DNA of 64,000 nt from Acanthacorydalis orientalis (GCA_034766995.1 CM068313.1:55458481-55522480), one strand, 5' to 3'. Positions 43,609 to 55,389 are shown, counted from the first letter of the stretch. The notes: generated from the letters alone by a model not told the origin. Translations and numbers: made by a program.

Positions 43609-44424
43609 TTAGGGCTGGTTTACATTAGGATAGTAAGCGGTAGAGTATACTAGCCTACTTTTTCACTAGACGTCTACTCGACCAGAAATTACAGTTTGGT
43701 CCTTTTACACAAAGCTAGTGGTTTGGTAGAGTAGAGTTTATATTCAAGTTTTTTTACAATGGACAACGCACGTCGTCGTCATCGTGCTATTGTAAGAAAA
43801 TGTTTAATAGCAATTGCAAGTGTCTTGTTAAATTAAGTTAGAGAAGTTTTAGAGGAAAAAAATTGTAGAAAATAGTCACTACCGCTGATGTTTTTAGCGG
43901 AAAACGTCTCACCTAAGCGGTTTTGTCGGAGCGTGGTGTTCATATGGTTGGTAAGAAAGAAATGATCACAAAAAACTTGCATGTCTTTATTTATTTCTCA
44001 CAATGCTGGCTGATTTGTAAAATTTTGTTAAAGACAGGACAATAGTACGAGTAGTGCAATATGTAAGACTTACATGCCACACTTATATCTCTAGAGAACA
44101 TTAAGTCTATAGTAGAATATTTTAAAGTTGTGAAGTCAGTTGGATCCGTGGCCAAAACCAATCTAAAATTGCCGCTCAAACTGTTTCAGACGATCGTTCG
44201 ACACATCAATGTTAAAGTGCCCGATGAGCAGAAGCGGTACGTTGGGATCGCAGGGTCAATCACTAACTATTATTCTGACATGCTCTGTGTAGTAAAGTAT
44301 TAATTGAAAATGAAACATCTCGATATAGTTGAGTGGCAAAAGTATTGGCTTGAGCGGATAAGCGAAACCGTTAATTTTACTCAGTTTAATTTAACTCACC
44401 TTTCTTTGCTTTACTAATGTAAAG
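43609..44424 (+). mobile_element. Possible PIF/Harbinger-type non-autonomous element
   Basis: GGGCTGGTTTACATTAG at about 43612 is matched inverted by CTAATGTAAAGCAG near 44415. Between them a short frame MDNARRRHRAIVRKCLIAIA followed by SVLLN and a stop resembles the basic N-terminus of some Harbinger proteins. The target-site duplication is not clear and the coding match is weak. Confidence 0.35.
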
Positions 44425-44500
44425 CAGTTTGAACACAACATGAACTGTTGAACGTCTTCATCCGCAAATTCCTGTTGCAAGAATTGCAACATAGCTGCAT

Positions 44501-44815
44501 TTGGCAGTTTTAAATTATTTTGGAACCATATGCGGTCACAATCAGTGCGGCCTTAAGTGCGGCCTTTTGACTGAATCCATGTTTTACAGAACAAATCATT
44601 GTTTTGAAGTGAAACTTATTAAGGTTACAAATAACGGATACCAATCTAGAAAATCAACTGAAACCGCAGACCTCCATCTTGCAACTAAATATTCAAATAC
44701 TTTCCAACAAAAAGCAGAACAGCAGTTAAAAGATTACTTAACTTTAAAATTAAAAAAAAAAAATAGTTTTCATTTTTTGAAATTATTAAGTACAATAAGT
44801 AACCGGGGCCTATAA
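44501..44815 (+). CDS. Unrecognised open frame
   Basis: A 104-codon frame beginning MAVLNYFGTICGHNQCGLKC. The C-terminal part is Lys-rich and low in complexity. I recognise no domain, and the surroundings give no splice or promoter signal. It may be a chance frame. Confidence 0.15.
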   Translation: MAVLNYFGTICGHNQCGLKCGLLTESMFYRTNHCFEVKLIKVTNNGYQSRKSTETADLHLATKYSNTFQQKAEQQLKDYLTLKLKKKNSFHFLKLLSTISNRGL

Positions 44816-44819
44816 GTGT

Positions 44820-46110
44820 CTCGAAACGATGCCGACCTTCAGACGATCGCTGCTCCGGCGCCAATTGTGCGCAAGGCGAACCAACATCGTTTCGAATAAC
44901 CTACGCCGACCTATTACCACGTTACATGAAAATAATTTGAGATTTGTCACGTCTTGTCACGTTTTTTTCCGCGCATCGGAAGCGGTACGTTCCTTAGTAT
45001 GTCTTGTCGATTGAACGTGCTTAAATGTGCTTGGAACGGCGTCCGAAACGGACGACGACAGCCTATGCTACGGGCATCGGACCGTTGGGTCGGCCGTGCA
45101 CGTGCGACCGAGTAACCGACACTGGCTCACAATTCCACTAGGCTCGTACATTCGCACTGTACCGACAAATTCATCATTTTTCAATACTCAAACAATTGGG
45201 AAATAAACATACACACGCATACGAAATACAAATATTTTGCAACTTTTTTAAGAAAGCAATACGAAGTCGAAATTTGTCATTCCGCAATCACAGTTGACGA
45301 CGGTGCCTATGAAACGTCTATGAACAACGAATGAACGTCCCGTCGTTAATTACTATTTTGTGCCGAGGTAACGAGGCAACGACTTCGGTGCAGGTACTCG
45401 TCGGATGACCGACTCAGTAAAATAGCCGTGGAGGTCGGACGGTCGTCTGACGTCAGATCGAGACGCTGATTAAGGATCTGGTTTATAGCACCGTATCTTA
45501 ATTAATTGAAAAATTTACCAAAAAATAATTACTGAATAATAGAGGATTTACTGTTATCTACGTATGTTGAAAATTTTAAATTTTTGTCTTACCAAATAGG
45601 CCCGTGGCGATTTTTCAAAGCATTGAAACGAGCTTTCGAGTGTTTACTTTTCGATTTCAAAACAAATATCCTATTCTTGTTATAAATATAATTCGAATAA
45701 GTTACAGAAGTACTCTTTTTCACAAAACAATATTTCAGGTCTGTATATGGCTTATTAAGTATTTTGAGATATTTTAGAACTTGAAAACAATGATTGTATA
45801 ATTGTGTTCTTTATCCGGTTGATCAATTGATAAAAATTCGAAATGATAATTTTAACAATTCGTGTTTATATCTGATTAAAACGTGGTAGTTGGAGAGAGG
45901 AAGATTTTTTTAAAAATACGCAATCGTATCGTTCACTGGTCTCGACTATGCTAGTATGTTTTCAGGGGAAACGCGCGCTCCGGCGGGGTCGCATCGCACA
46001 AGTCCGCGCCGGACAGTCCTGCGATTTCCCCCTCTTGTATAGTCCGTCGCGCATAATCGACAAACGACGTCATTAATAATTTCAAAACATTCAAAACTAG
46101 TTCTAATTCG
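44820..46110. other. GC-richer unique stretch, possible host regulatory or 5' region
   Basis: 44820-45480 and 45960-46060 contain many CpGs (GATCGCTGCTCCGGCGCC; GAAACGCGCGCTCCGGCGGG), unlike the AT-rich surroundings. CGAAACGATG at 44822 and CATCGTTTCG at 44887 form a small inverted repeat. I see no long conserved frame. Confidence 0.35.
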
Positions 46111-46182
46111 ACTAATTTAACATTTTCGATTTACAATCCGTATAATACACTCAAATTGAAATCATTCCATCCAATGATCGAT

Positions 46183-47400
46183 GAAAAAATCATTGCGATT
46201 TTTCAGCCTCAGACCGGTATTTTCACGAATTGAAACTTTTCTAAACAATAAACATAGAATATGAAAGACAATACTTTTTTCTATAAATCCTGAAAGTTTA
46301 AAATTTTCACACAAACAATTACGCCTGCTGTGATTTTTTTATATGTCATCAAGAGCAATCGGTATGTAATTTATTTAGTTTGAAGTTATGAACCAATTAG
46401 ACTTTAAATTGAAATTATTTCCGAAAAATATGATTATTGCATAACAAATTGTACCTTTTTCTATATATTTGTAAAAATTGAGAATTTTTTAAACACAACT
46501 ACGCCTACTGTGATTTTTCAAATTATCGCCATATCTTTACATAATTTATTTAAAATTTTAGTTCTCGGGCAATTCAGTACTTAATTCTAAACTTTAAAAA
46601 AATGGGAATGTGACGTCAGAGAGTGTACTTTTTCTATATATTTTGGAAATTCGAAACTTTTGATACCCTAATTACGCCCTCTGTGATTTTTCAAAATATG
46701 AAAATAAATATTCGACCAGTAATTCATTCCTACTTTCAGTTCTTGACCAACAACTCCACAAATTACTATTAACTATTTCTTAAAAATATTAATAAGTAGT
46801 GAAATTATATACTACTTCGTATGAATTCTGAAATTTTTAAATTGCCATAAACACAATTACGCCTACTGTGATTTTTCAAAATGTAATCAAGAACAATCGG
46901 TATGTAATTAAATTAGTTTGATGTTATAGACCAATAAGTCTTGACCAAAAGTGGAATTATTTCTAAAAAAGATGAGTACTTTGTAAAATATCGTCCCTTT
47001 CTTTATAGATTTGGAAATTTTGAAAATTTTCTAAAGATAACTACACCTACTGCGATTTTTCAATGGAAATAATTTATTTAATCTTCCAATTCTCGGTCAA
47101 TTAGTCTAGAAATGCAAAATCTCTCAAATATACGAAACTATACGAATATGATGTCAGAAAACGTAGTTTTGTCGATATATCTTGGACATTTAATACCTCC
47201 AGAACCCAAATTACATCCACTGTGATTTTTTAAAGCAGGAAAATTAAATAATCGATCTAAATTTCATTTCTACTTTCAGACCTTTGTAAACAACTCCACG
47301 AATCGCACCGTTTTCTCAAAAATACTAACAAGATCTGGAAGAGAATACTTCTTTCTAAACTTTTTAAAAATTTGGAATTCTTAGAACATCAATTTCATTC
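46183..47400. repeat. Degenerate tandem array, unit about 180 bp, at least six units
   Basis: A core of the form TTACGCCTACTGTGATTTTT recurs with the ACGCC or ACACC/ACATCC position at 46321, 46501, 46674, 46859, 47043 and 47213, spacings of 170-185 bp. A partial unit precedes at about 46196 (TTGCGATTTTTCA). Each unit also has a TTTCTATA...GAAAATTT-like segment before the core and, in two units, CAAGAGCAATCGGTATGTAA after it (AAGAACAATCGGTATGTAA in the second). Divergence between units is large. Non-coding. Confidence 0.85.
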
Positions 47401-47658
47401 GTCGTTTCTAGTCTATTATAAACGGTTACAGACTATCGCCGACCGATTCTGAAGCAGTTCAATTGACAAAGCGTACATCTAAGATCGTCTTGGGTCCGAT
47501 GTTCCAAAAAAATCGCGAAAAAAGCGAAAATAAAACTTTTATTTGCAAATCTCAATTTTTTTTCCTGCAGTGTGTTCCTGGATCATCATAGAATAGGCGG
47601 ATGGACGCTGCCGTTTCTGACGTGTGTCAATAAACACAGCGACAACAAACTATGTTAA

Positions 47659-47662
<4 letters not shown>

Positions 47663-47738
<76 letters not shown>

Positions 47739-47739
47739 C
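47663..47739. repeat. (TA)n microsatellite
   Basis: About 38 TA units with one ATACAT interruption. Confidence 0.95.
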
Positions 47740-47997
47740 CCGATAGAATACAGAGAGAGTTAAGAAAAATAAAACTGTATGACATTTTGAAAACCGTTAT
47801 AAAAGTGTGTATACAGTCGAAAAGACAAAGAAAGTAATAGAATTTCTTGAATTTCCATTGAAATTTAAGATCAATCGAATCAATTACAAGCCATTAACTA
47901 CTCGTCTACTTAAATGGGATAAATAACATCGTACTTCATAACATGTAGATTAATTTGTTTTGGCCTCATTCTCTGAATTAAACGATCAACAATCGTA

Positions 47998-48026
47998 CAT
48001 ACACACACACACACACACACACACAT
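47998..48026. repeat. (AC)n microsatellite
   Basis: About 14 AC units. Confidence 0.95.
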
Positions 48027-48029
48027 ACC

Positions 48030-48316
48030 CACACAGATATACGAAACAATATTAGTAGAGTCACCTATATTGATTCCATCTAATTTTTAGTGAAAATATA
48101 CTGATTTAAATTTAGATATGAACCGATGTACTTTGCTGACCAGTGGAAGTACAGCTTGCCTATAAAAAAATTATATAAAATTGAGCTAAGACACATTAAC
48201 GGTTTAAACGTAGATAAACCGATTAACTTTGTTAATCGGTAGAAGTATTGTCACATATCACAAATTGGTATAATATTTAGCTAACACACACTGGCTTAAA
48301 ATTGTGTAAGTGTCTA
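48030..48316. other. AT-rich spacer between microsatellites
   Basis: Nothing recognised. Two words, ACCGATGTACTTTGCTGACC and ACCGATTAACTTTGTTAATC, hint at a small diverged duplication near 48122 and 48218. Confidence 0.35.
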
Positions 48317-48325
48317 ACACACACA

Positions 48326-48396
<71 letters not shown>

Positions 48397-48399
48397 GAG

Positions 48400-48490
<91 letters not shown>
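48317..48490. repeat. Long (TA)n microsatellite
   Basis: About 170 bp of nearly pure TA, preceded by an AC run. All Tyr-Ile frames here are artefacts. Confidence 0.95.
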
Positions 48491-48494
<4 letters not shown>

Positions 48495-48837
48495 GGTTCA
48501 GAAGTCAGAATTTCTAATATTTCAGTAAGAATACCAATTTGTTCACATTTTATCAGTAAACATGAAAAATTATTCATTATTGATGTTTTACTGGATGACT
48601 GATCAAAAATGATCAAGAAATAGGACAGCTGAAAACACTACTGTTTTGGTATTCAACAGAATACAAGAAAACTCATCTAAATTTAAACATAATAAAAAAA
48701 TAACAAATTAGCTTACCGTAGCTAAACAACTAGGCTAACGCATTAGTTTTTTATTTGACTTACTAAATACAGGTAAATATTTCAAAAAAGGAATGAATCT
48801 ATAAATTAAATTGAACACAATTATTTATGTTATAATT

Positions 48838-48838
48838 A

Positions 48839-48886
<48 letters not shown>

Positions 48887-48888
48887 AT
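48838..48888. repeat. (TA)n(GT)n microsatellite
   Basis: TA run followed by GT run. Confidence 0.95.
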
Positions 48889-49013
48889 AATGTATGGTTG
48901 TATGAATACATATTTATGACTGTTTTTGATTAAAATAATTCTAAACTTTCTCAAAATTAAAAACAATAATAAACAATTACTTACAATAGCAATAAACTAA
49001 ACAAGCGTAATAC

Positions 49014-49016
<3 letters not shown>

Positions 49017-49067
<51 letters not shown>
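49017..49067. repeat. (TA)n microsatellite
   Basis: About 25 TA units, 40 bp before the mariner at 49108. Confidence 0.95.
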
Positions 49068-49068
<1 letters not shown>

Positions 49069-49107
49069 AAACATACATATATACATATAAACAACCACAC
49101 ACAAGTA

Positions 49108-49651
49108 TTAAATTGGTAGGAAAATAATTGCGGTTTTTGTTTTCTAAATTCTAACCTTAATTTTTTCAATTAAAGTGTCATTTCATCGTGTTCATGTTAA
49201 TATCATTTTAATGTGCATTTTTCGGTCTATATTTTCGTAACAACGACTTTGGTTTTACTATTAATTTTGCTTCAAATTGGGCTATTGAATTATAGATGGA
49301 AAAGAAGCAAATAAGTGCAATTTTTTGTATGATTTCAAAACGGATGGCACAGTAGCAGAATCTGCTCTTAAATTAAACGATGTTTTTGGTGTGTATACTG
49401 TTGAAGAACGTACAGTGGTTCTACAAATTTCGTGCTGTGGACGAGAACCTTGAAGATGAAAAAGGTGGCGGACGTCCTTCATCAATTCATAACGACCAAC
49501 TGAAGACGTATGTTGAATCAGAACCAAGCACAACAATTCGAGAACTTGCACAAAAGTTAAACGTTAGTCATCCAACAGTCCTGGACCACTTAAATTAAAA
49601 AATATATATGAATTTGAAGGTTAAACCGCAATTATTTTTCTACCAACCTAA
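49108..49651 (+). mobile_element. Short internally deleted mariner, copy 2 of 3
   Basis: The left end TTAAATTGGTAGGAAAATAA and the right end CTACCAACCTAA are flanked by TA at 49106-49107 and 49652-49653. The frame from 49296 (MEKKQIS) soon shifts; GGRPSSIHNDQLKTYVESEP and IRELAQKLNVSHPTVLDHL are readable to 49595. After CACTTAAA the sequence jumps to TATATGAATTTGAAGG of the 3' end, the same junction as copy 3 at 57908-58462. Confidence 0.88.
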
Positions 49652-49737
49652 TATATTTCGAAACGTTATCGTGTCAAGCGTATCCGTTCGTATCTATTTG
49701 TTATAACATTATTGATATCCACTGAACCACTTCAAAC

Positions 49738-50499
49738 AGCTGGAAAAATCAAAAAAGCTTAACAAATGATAGCTGCACGAATTGAACGAAAACCAAAAAA
49801 AAAAATCGCCGTTACGAAATTTGTTCCACGTTTCTTTTACGCAACAGAAACGATCCATTTCTCGATAGTATTGTAACGTGAGACGAAAAGTTGATCATTT
49901 ACAATAGAAAGCGGTCTGAACAATGGTTTAAATTAAGAAAACCTCACAGCATTTCGCAAAACCGTATTTACACCAAAAGAAAATTATGGTGACTGTTTGG
50001 TGATCTGCGTTCGGTATATCCACTATATTTTTTTGAATCCTGGCGAAACCATTACAGCTGAATGTTATTTTCAAGAAATCTACAAAATACACCAAGAACT
50101 ACGACGGCTGGTCCCGGCACTGGTCAATCGAAAAGGTCCAATCATGCTGCACGTCAATGCACGACCACAATTCACACGATTGACTTTCCAAAAGTTGAAT
50201 GAATTGGGCTATGAAATGTTGCCTCATCCACTATTTCCATCAGCCATCTCGCCAATAGATTATCACTTGTCAAAGAATTTCGACAACTTCTTACAAGATA
50301 AGGTCTTCAACAATCAAGCTGATGCAAACAGTACATTTCGAGATTTTATCAACTCCAGAACTCCGGAATTTTACACCACCGGAACATATAAACTTGTAAT
50401 TAATTGGCAAAAATGTGTCGATTCGAATTAATTATTAGCTGAGAAAAATGTATATGAATTTGAAGATCATAAACTGCAATTATTTTCCTACCAACCTTA
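49738..50499 (+). mobile_element. 3' half of a full-length mariner of the same family
   Basis: Sequence starts inside the coding region at GAACCACTTCAAACAGCTGG, almost exactly where the short mariner at 49108 broke off. It runs to the terminus CTACCAACCTTA at about 50499. The target TA is not clear here. It is separated from 49651 by about 85 bp that also flank copy 3 at 57.84-57.91 kb. Confidence 0.82.
49740..50431 (+). pseudogene. Mariner transposase C-terminal pseudogene
   Basis: The linker and first-Asp region are readable in pieces (FLDSIVT, a stop, DEKLIIYNR near 49880; SEQWFKLRKP). From 49997 the frame is open: FLNPGETITAECYFQEI, LVPALVNRKGPIMLHVNARP and FTRLTFQKLNELGYEMLPHP. SPIDYHLSKNFDNFLQDK and LVINWQKCVDSN follow to the stop at 50429-50431. 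The second catalytic Asp is Val (HVNARP instead of HDNARP), while the third (IDYH) is kept. It is related to Hsmar1. Confidence 0.86.
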
Positions 50500-51140
50500 T
50501 TCATATTAAATTTAAATAAATTCAAACTTTGAATTTTAAAATATAAAACCAATATTGCTGTTGGTACGCAACCAAACTTACATATATTATTCTAATTAAA
50601 ACATTAGCAGGATTGTTACCTAAATGCAGTTGATTAAACTTTTAGTAAGAAAAACAACCAAATAAAATTTACTTTGACATAAACCTATATGTATATATAT
50701 ATATGAATGTGTATGTGTGTGTATGTATATATATTTTATCTAAATCTCCAACCAAAATAAAAATGGGTTCATTTTCTTAACAATCAACACAGATTTCGAA
50801 CTAGATCTAAGATAACGTAGGTACAGACCTAGTAATAAATCATCGTTTTTTAAAAAAATCTTAGCACTAGACGATCGACACAGATTGACAAGTTTCAATA
50901 TATCGATTGTTTGACAAGACTATCTGTCATCCTTCTCTTTGTGCATGCTTCTCTAGTTGAATTATTAGCATGGACAAACAGTTGGAAAACATATCTTATA
51001 AAAGATTTATTATATAAGATTTGTGCCAAACATGTGGAAGTATTGTGACACGTATTATAGATTATTATTATTATTACAAAATATATCAATATAAATAAGC
51101 ACACGAATGAATAAAATCATTATAACTGTTTTTATTATAA
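50500..51140. other. AT-rich intergenic or intronic stretch
   Basis: It contains a TATG-rich microsatellite at 50688-50735 and otherwise nothing recognised. It lies downstream of the minus-strand exon at 51149, so it may be intron. Confidence 0.45.
50688..50735. repeat. (TA)n/(GTAT)n microsatellite
   Basis: Short mixed TA, GTGT and GTAT array. Confidence 0.9.
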
Positions 51141-51148
51141 TCAATTAC

Positions 51149-51237
51149 CATAGACTGACAAACAGCAGAAGAACTCGTATCGGCAAGCAAATCCATGTCC
51201 GATTCCTCTACACAATCTTCAATCTTATTGGAGCGGT
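51149..51237 (-). CDS. Probable internal coding exon of a host gene
   Basis: On the minus strand a pyrimidine-rich acceptor (TTTCTTTCAG) precedes an 89-base open stretch that ends directly before a donor GTAATTG. Two of the three frames contain stops. The remaining one, entered with two bases of a split codon, reads SNKIEDCVEESDMDLLADTS plus SSAVCQSM. It is acidic, non-repetitive and unlike any transposase here. Exon phases would be 2 at the start and 0 at the end. I do not recognise the gene. The GC-rich stretches at 51.5-60 kb would lie upstream of it. Confidence 0.55.
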
Positions 51238-51299
51238 CTGAAAGAAACGAAGACCTCATAGACACGATTCATGAGCAATGGTCGAAATAAACATTAAAG

Positions 51300-53340
51300 A
51301 AATATATTTCCACCTTTTTTCGGCGTTACTCAATACACATGTGTGTCTGAATGACCTCCGCTTCGACGTTTAATCCACATTATTTCGATTTTCAAACGAA
51401 ATAATGACTTCTCGTCGTGTTGTTATTCGATAGAAAATACCCGAAAATCATTTAACAAAAAACATACACAGATCTCTACATACTATTTCGTTTTATCAAT
51501 TTATTTTCTCATTTCAGCGTGAGTTTGAACTATTTGTTCAAACACACCATTGACTCACAAACACTTCGTTACCGTTGCACCTAATCCCCCGTCGAGAATC
51601 CAGCGTCGTCCTCGATGCGATTCACATAACGACCTGAAAGACCCATACCAAATCCTAAATCCTACGGACTACCTATGGGGAGCGGACGGAAGGCCGGCCT
51701 CTCGCCGCCGCCCAGCGCACGCTTCGTCCGAAGACAACGTGGCGACGGTACCCCGCAGGTCCTGATTTGTACCCGAGGCTCTGATTGAAACTAAGTGTAG
51801 CCACGGTCGGATACGGGACGAGTCCTTTTATGCACCGCTGGACATGGATCTGCAGCGTTGCCGGATTCGCGCAGGGTAACCCGATCGGTCAACGGAAGGA
51901 TCGGGCTGGAAAGTGTAAACTACAAAAGAAAAACACGGAGGAAGCAGAACGACCGTTGTACACCGGTGCAATGGTGAACCGCAACAAACACGGTGTGATC
52001 AAAACTCACCCTGGCTTGTGACGTCACCATAAATGAGTCCGATCGCGCCGAGTCGGTGTTCCGGAACGCCGTTTTGGTGTTATACGGTCGCCGCTCTGCG
52101 GCCGGACTGTCAAGGGATTAAAACAGTACGTGCCGGACATGACCAACGGGTGTCCTGAGCTAGTGGACGTTTCTAGAAAACGTCGGACTGCGGACCGGTC
52201 GACACGCGATCTCCTGGCGACCGGCCCGCCCCTGAATTCGTCGCCGATATCTCATCCGGCCGATGGACAGTAATGACGATGACCGCATCAACGGCATGCA
52301 TGCCGGCGCAGGTCACGTCCCACTGATCCACCGTACGAGAGTCGCAACGTCTCTTATACGCTAGGCGCTTAGGCGAGACTACTCCAGACGACGAGTCCCT
52401 CCCGAATCGATGCGCGACTGAAACCCTTAATACGAGAGAAAACGCGCGTGCAGAGCTAACATACGGCAAATATCCGAGACTCAGAACAGTTCTAATAATT
52501 CTTAACTAAAACCCTCTTCACCTGCAAAAAATACAGACATACTAAACCTGTGATTGAGTGCGACGTGCTTTTTACACTCTCTCTCTCTCCATCTCTGCCT
52601 CTATCTCGGACAGAACCCGCAGAAAACTTCATTGAAACGAATCTACTGTATGCTATTTTTTATCGGGCGGTCGTACGTCCGATCTGATAATCAAAAAGCA
52701 AACACTCCCGGGTGCCTCTCTCCTGCAGAGCCTCGTTACGCGCACGCCCGTGCGGGCCACTCGAACAGGAGGTCGAGGACGCACTCGAAGATTCGAACGA
52801 CACTCGATGTTACTTTCACTAATTTTCGCGCACGCACACATCAATAAAAAAATCACTCTGTTTTAGACGGATTCAATAAGAAGTTATTTTTTTAAAAAAA
52901 CGACATGGCCTGACAATTCCGAATCGGTTTATAAACGCGATCGGCAACGGAAACCGAACCGGCGCCACGGACCGAACCGGCGCCACGGACCGAACCGAGC
53001 CGGCGTGAGAGACGAACGAACCGTACGAGAAGGACTTCTGGATGCGCTGCTGTGAAAATCCTACGCTAGAAAGAAATCTGATTAGGCATGGTGTTTGCCA
53101 CCACATAACGGATTTACGAACGGCACGTTTCGATCGACGCTCTTCGTCCTACACGAAGTTGTGTTACATAAATTTCGAACTTCTAATGTTCTACAGTTTT
53201 CAGGTTCCATTCATCGAGAACCCGCTCCGTTAACATTACAACTAGATGTCTTCGAGCAGACACAAGTCACGAATTTACAGGTAAACTCGTCGGTCTCTTG
53301 TGAACAAGCGGCCACGAGTCGCAACAAACGACACGAATGA
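51300..53340. other. GC-rich unique stretch, possible host 5' region
   Basis: This is the most CpG-rich part of the window (for example GGACGGAAGGCCGGCCTCTC near 51687). Several open frames (51550-51765, 51785-52021, 52173-52469) are open mainly because the DNA is GC-rich, and none shows family similarity. It could be non-coding first exons, promoter or CpG-rich intron sequence of a gene such as the one with the exon at 51149. No TATA box or transcription start is evident. Confidence 0.35.
52953..53000. repeat. 18-bp tandem repeat
   Basis: CCGAACCGGCGCCACGGA is repeated about two and a half times. Confidence 0.9.
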
Positions 53341-54830
53341 AAACATACATAATGATTTAATTAGCCGAATTACAGCTTGAAAAATGTGACGATAACAAAA
53401 AATCTGTACCTGGATGAATAGATTAATATTTGGAAATATGTTCGAATCACATTTTGTCTCGTAACGTTCGTGTCTTCTTTCCCCGGTGAATGTGCAAAAT
53501 CCTCGACGAATGTCCTACTGGATGTGTGGTAAACACACAAGTTGGATAATACCTTAGAAAGGTTCTTAACAAAAACCGTAGGTCAGTGGGAGAGCACGAA
53601 ATTAACTTAATCAAAACTATGACCGTAATTCAAAACTGTGTAAAGAACATGCTTATTTTTTAAAAAAGAAAATAATTAAAAGCAACTGAAATCTAATTTA
53701 ATTTTCGTTAAAAGTATACATAAACAATTTAAATGTAATCAAAAACTTGAAACTAATTAGTAAAGAATTAAGAAAGAAACAACATTATGCAAAAATCACT
53801 AATTTTTTAAAAAAAAAATGACTCAATTGTCTTACTTGATTGTAGAACAAATTGAAATTCAACAAAAGAACAAATAGTTTATTACTACTCGAAACTAGAC
53901 TCTAATATTTAAATTCTGATCAAAGACTTTAAGCGATTTATAAACAAAAGAACACACACTAAATTAATTTTTATATTAACATAAACGGTACGAGGGGGCA
54001 CATTGTATTGTCGAAAAAGAGCTGATAATCATATAAATTGTAAAAAATCTTCCAGATCGTATTGCGAGGAGTCCAATTCGGCTATAAATGTTACTAAAAA
54101 TACAAAGAGGAATAAGAGAACTTTACATCTACTAATCTAAAATGATAGCAAGTAAAATTACAAAATACTACCCAAGGGGCGTATTTACTTTCGAAAACAA
54201 TAAATGTTTATAAAAATCAAAGATCAATTAATACGCTTTAAATCTATACACAAAGGATTAAATTCGAGACAAAGACTTGAAATTAATCATTAAAGAAATC
54301 AAACACTACTGCAAAATATCTATAAAAATTTCTACGAATTTAAATCTACAAGATTCAATGCAAAATTTATACTCTTTAAAGTTATCTGAAAAAAGAATAA
54401 TTCTGACTGAAGACTCTAAAATAATTTACAAAAATTGAAAAATCGAACCTGGAAAACTGAATGAAATCTACAAAAATTAATCAAGAATTTAAAAAATGGT
54501 ACCGGGAGAGCGATTATGCTTCGACGAAGCTGAAAATCATATTATAAACACACAACAATCTTTAAAGCTATTCACAGAAGATCCTGTTTTGTACAAAGAC
54601 TTTGAAATACAATTAACAAAAAAGCTATTTGTTTATTTTTTTAAAAAAATACTAATTTATTAAAAAAAGACAAAGAACTTATTCGACTTCAGCACAGGCT
54701 ACATGAATTATTCATCAAATTTAAAACTCAAAACTGACAACAGACAAAATTTTACTGTAAATTCAATCAAAGAGTTTAATAGTCAAAAAAAGATCGCCCA
54801 ACCATCACGAGTTCATCTCTACTCTTGCAC
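53341..54830. other. AT-rich stretch, no gene seen
   Basis: It has an unusually A-rich plus strand with many AAAAATT words. No frame, repeat unit or splice pair stands out. It may be intronic. Confidence 0.45.
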
Positions 54831-54839
54831 TCTGAAGGA

Positions 54840-55260
54840 AATGTAGAGTACTCACAGTTACAGCAGCAGCATCCGTCGTTCCTTCGATGATCCGGAACCG
54901 AGATCTGGACACGGGAGTCAGATCTGTGCTATTTCAGGACGAAGCAGAGAACCAACATCCGCTGCCGAGGTGGAAAACAACAAAGATAAACGCAGAACCG
55001 ACCGGAAACGCGACGCGAGCAGACCGCGAGTCATCACACACACACACACACGTGCATCGTCTCATCCACATAGTGGCTCCTTTTAGTCGCCTCGTACGAC
55101 AAGCAGGAATACTGCGGCCGGATTCTGATCCCCAGCCGCAGAGATACATGTTCGAAGTCGCTCCATCAACAGTTCGGCCCCACGTCCGCGTCGAATCGTA
55201 CGGCGGTATCTCGAACATCGATCCGGTTCTTCTTCATCGATCTTCGTGAACGACGATGAT
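54840..55260. other. GC-richer stretch with a widespread-looking motif
   Basis: An open plus-strand frame (54887-55249, 120 codons) and an overlapping minus-strand frame exist, neither recognised. On the minus strand near 55075-55125 the string CCTGCTTGTCGTACGAGGCG continues ACTAAAAGGAG. From memory, CTGTCGTAAGAGGCGACTAA-like strings recur in many animal sequences. I cannot name their source with confidence. Confidence 0.35.
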
Positions 55261-55325
55261 TGTCTGAATCATGAGTCGGATCATTTACATAGAGAAATTT
55301 ATAAAAAATCAATTTTCAATTATGT

Positions 55326-55329
55326 ACAT

Positions 55330-55388
<59 letters not shown>
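55326..55388. repeat. (AC)n(TA)n microsatellite
   Basis: AC run and TA run ending exactly at the target TA of a mariner. Confidence 0.95.

Positions 55389-55389
<1 letters not shown>

Noticed and set aside
48302..48517. Long Tyr-Ile reading frames on both strands here and at about twenty other places
   Set aside because: They are translations of (TA)n microsatellites and are open only because the repeat lacks stops.
52173..52469. Open frames of 60-120 codons in the GC-rich 51.5-53.3 kb stretch
   Set aside because: High GC lowers stop frequency. Frames overlap on both strands, show no domain and have no splice support.
54887..55249. 120-codon plus-strand frame
   Set aside because: An equally long frame lies on the opposite strand. 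There is no recognised motif, and a low-complexity His-Thr stretch comes from an AC run.
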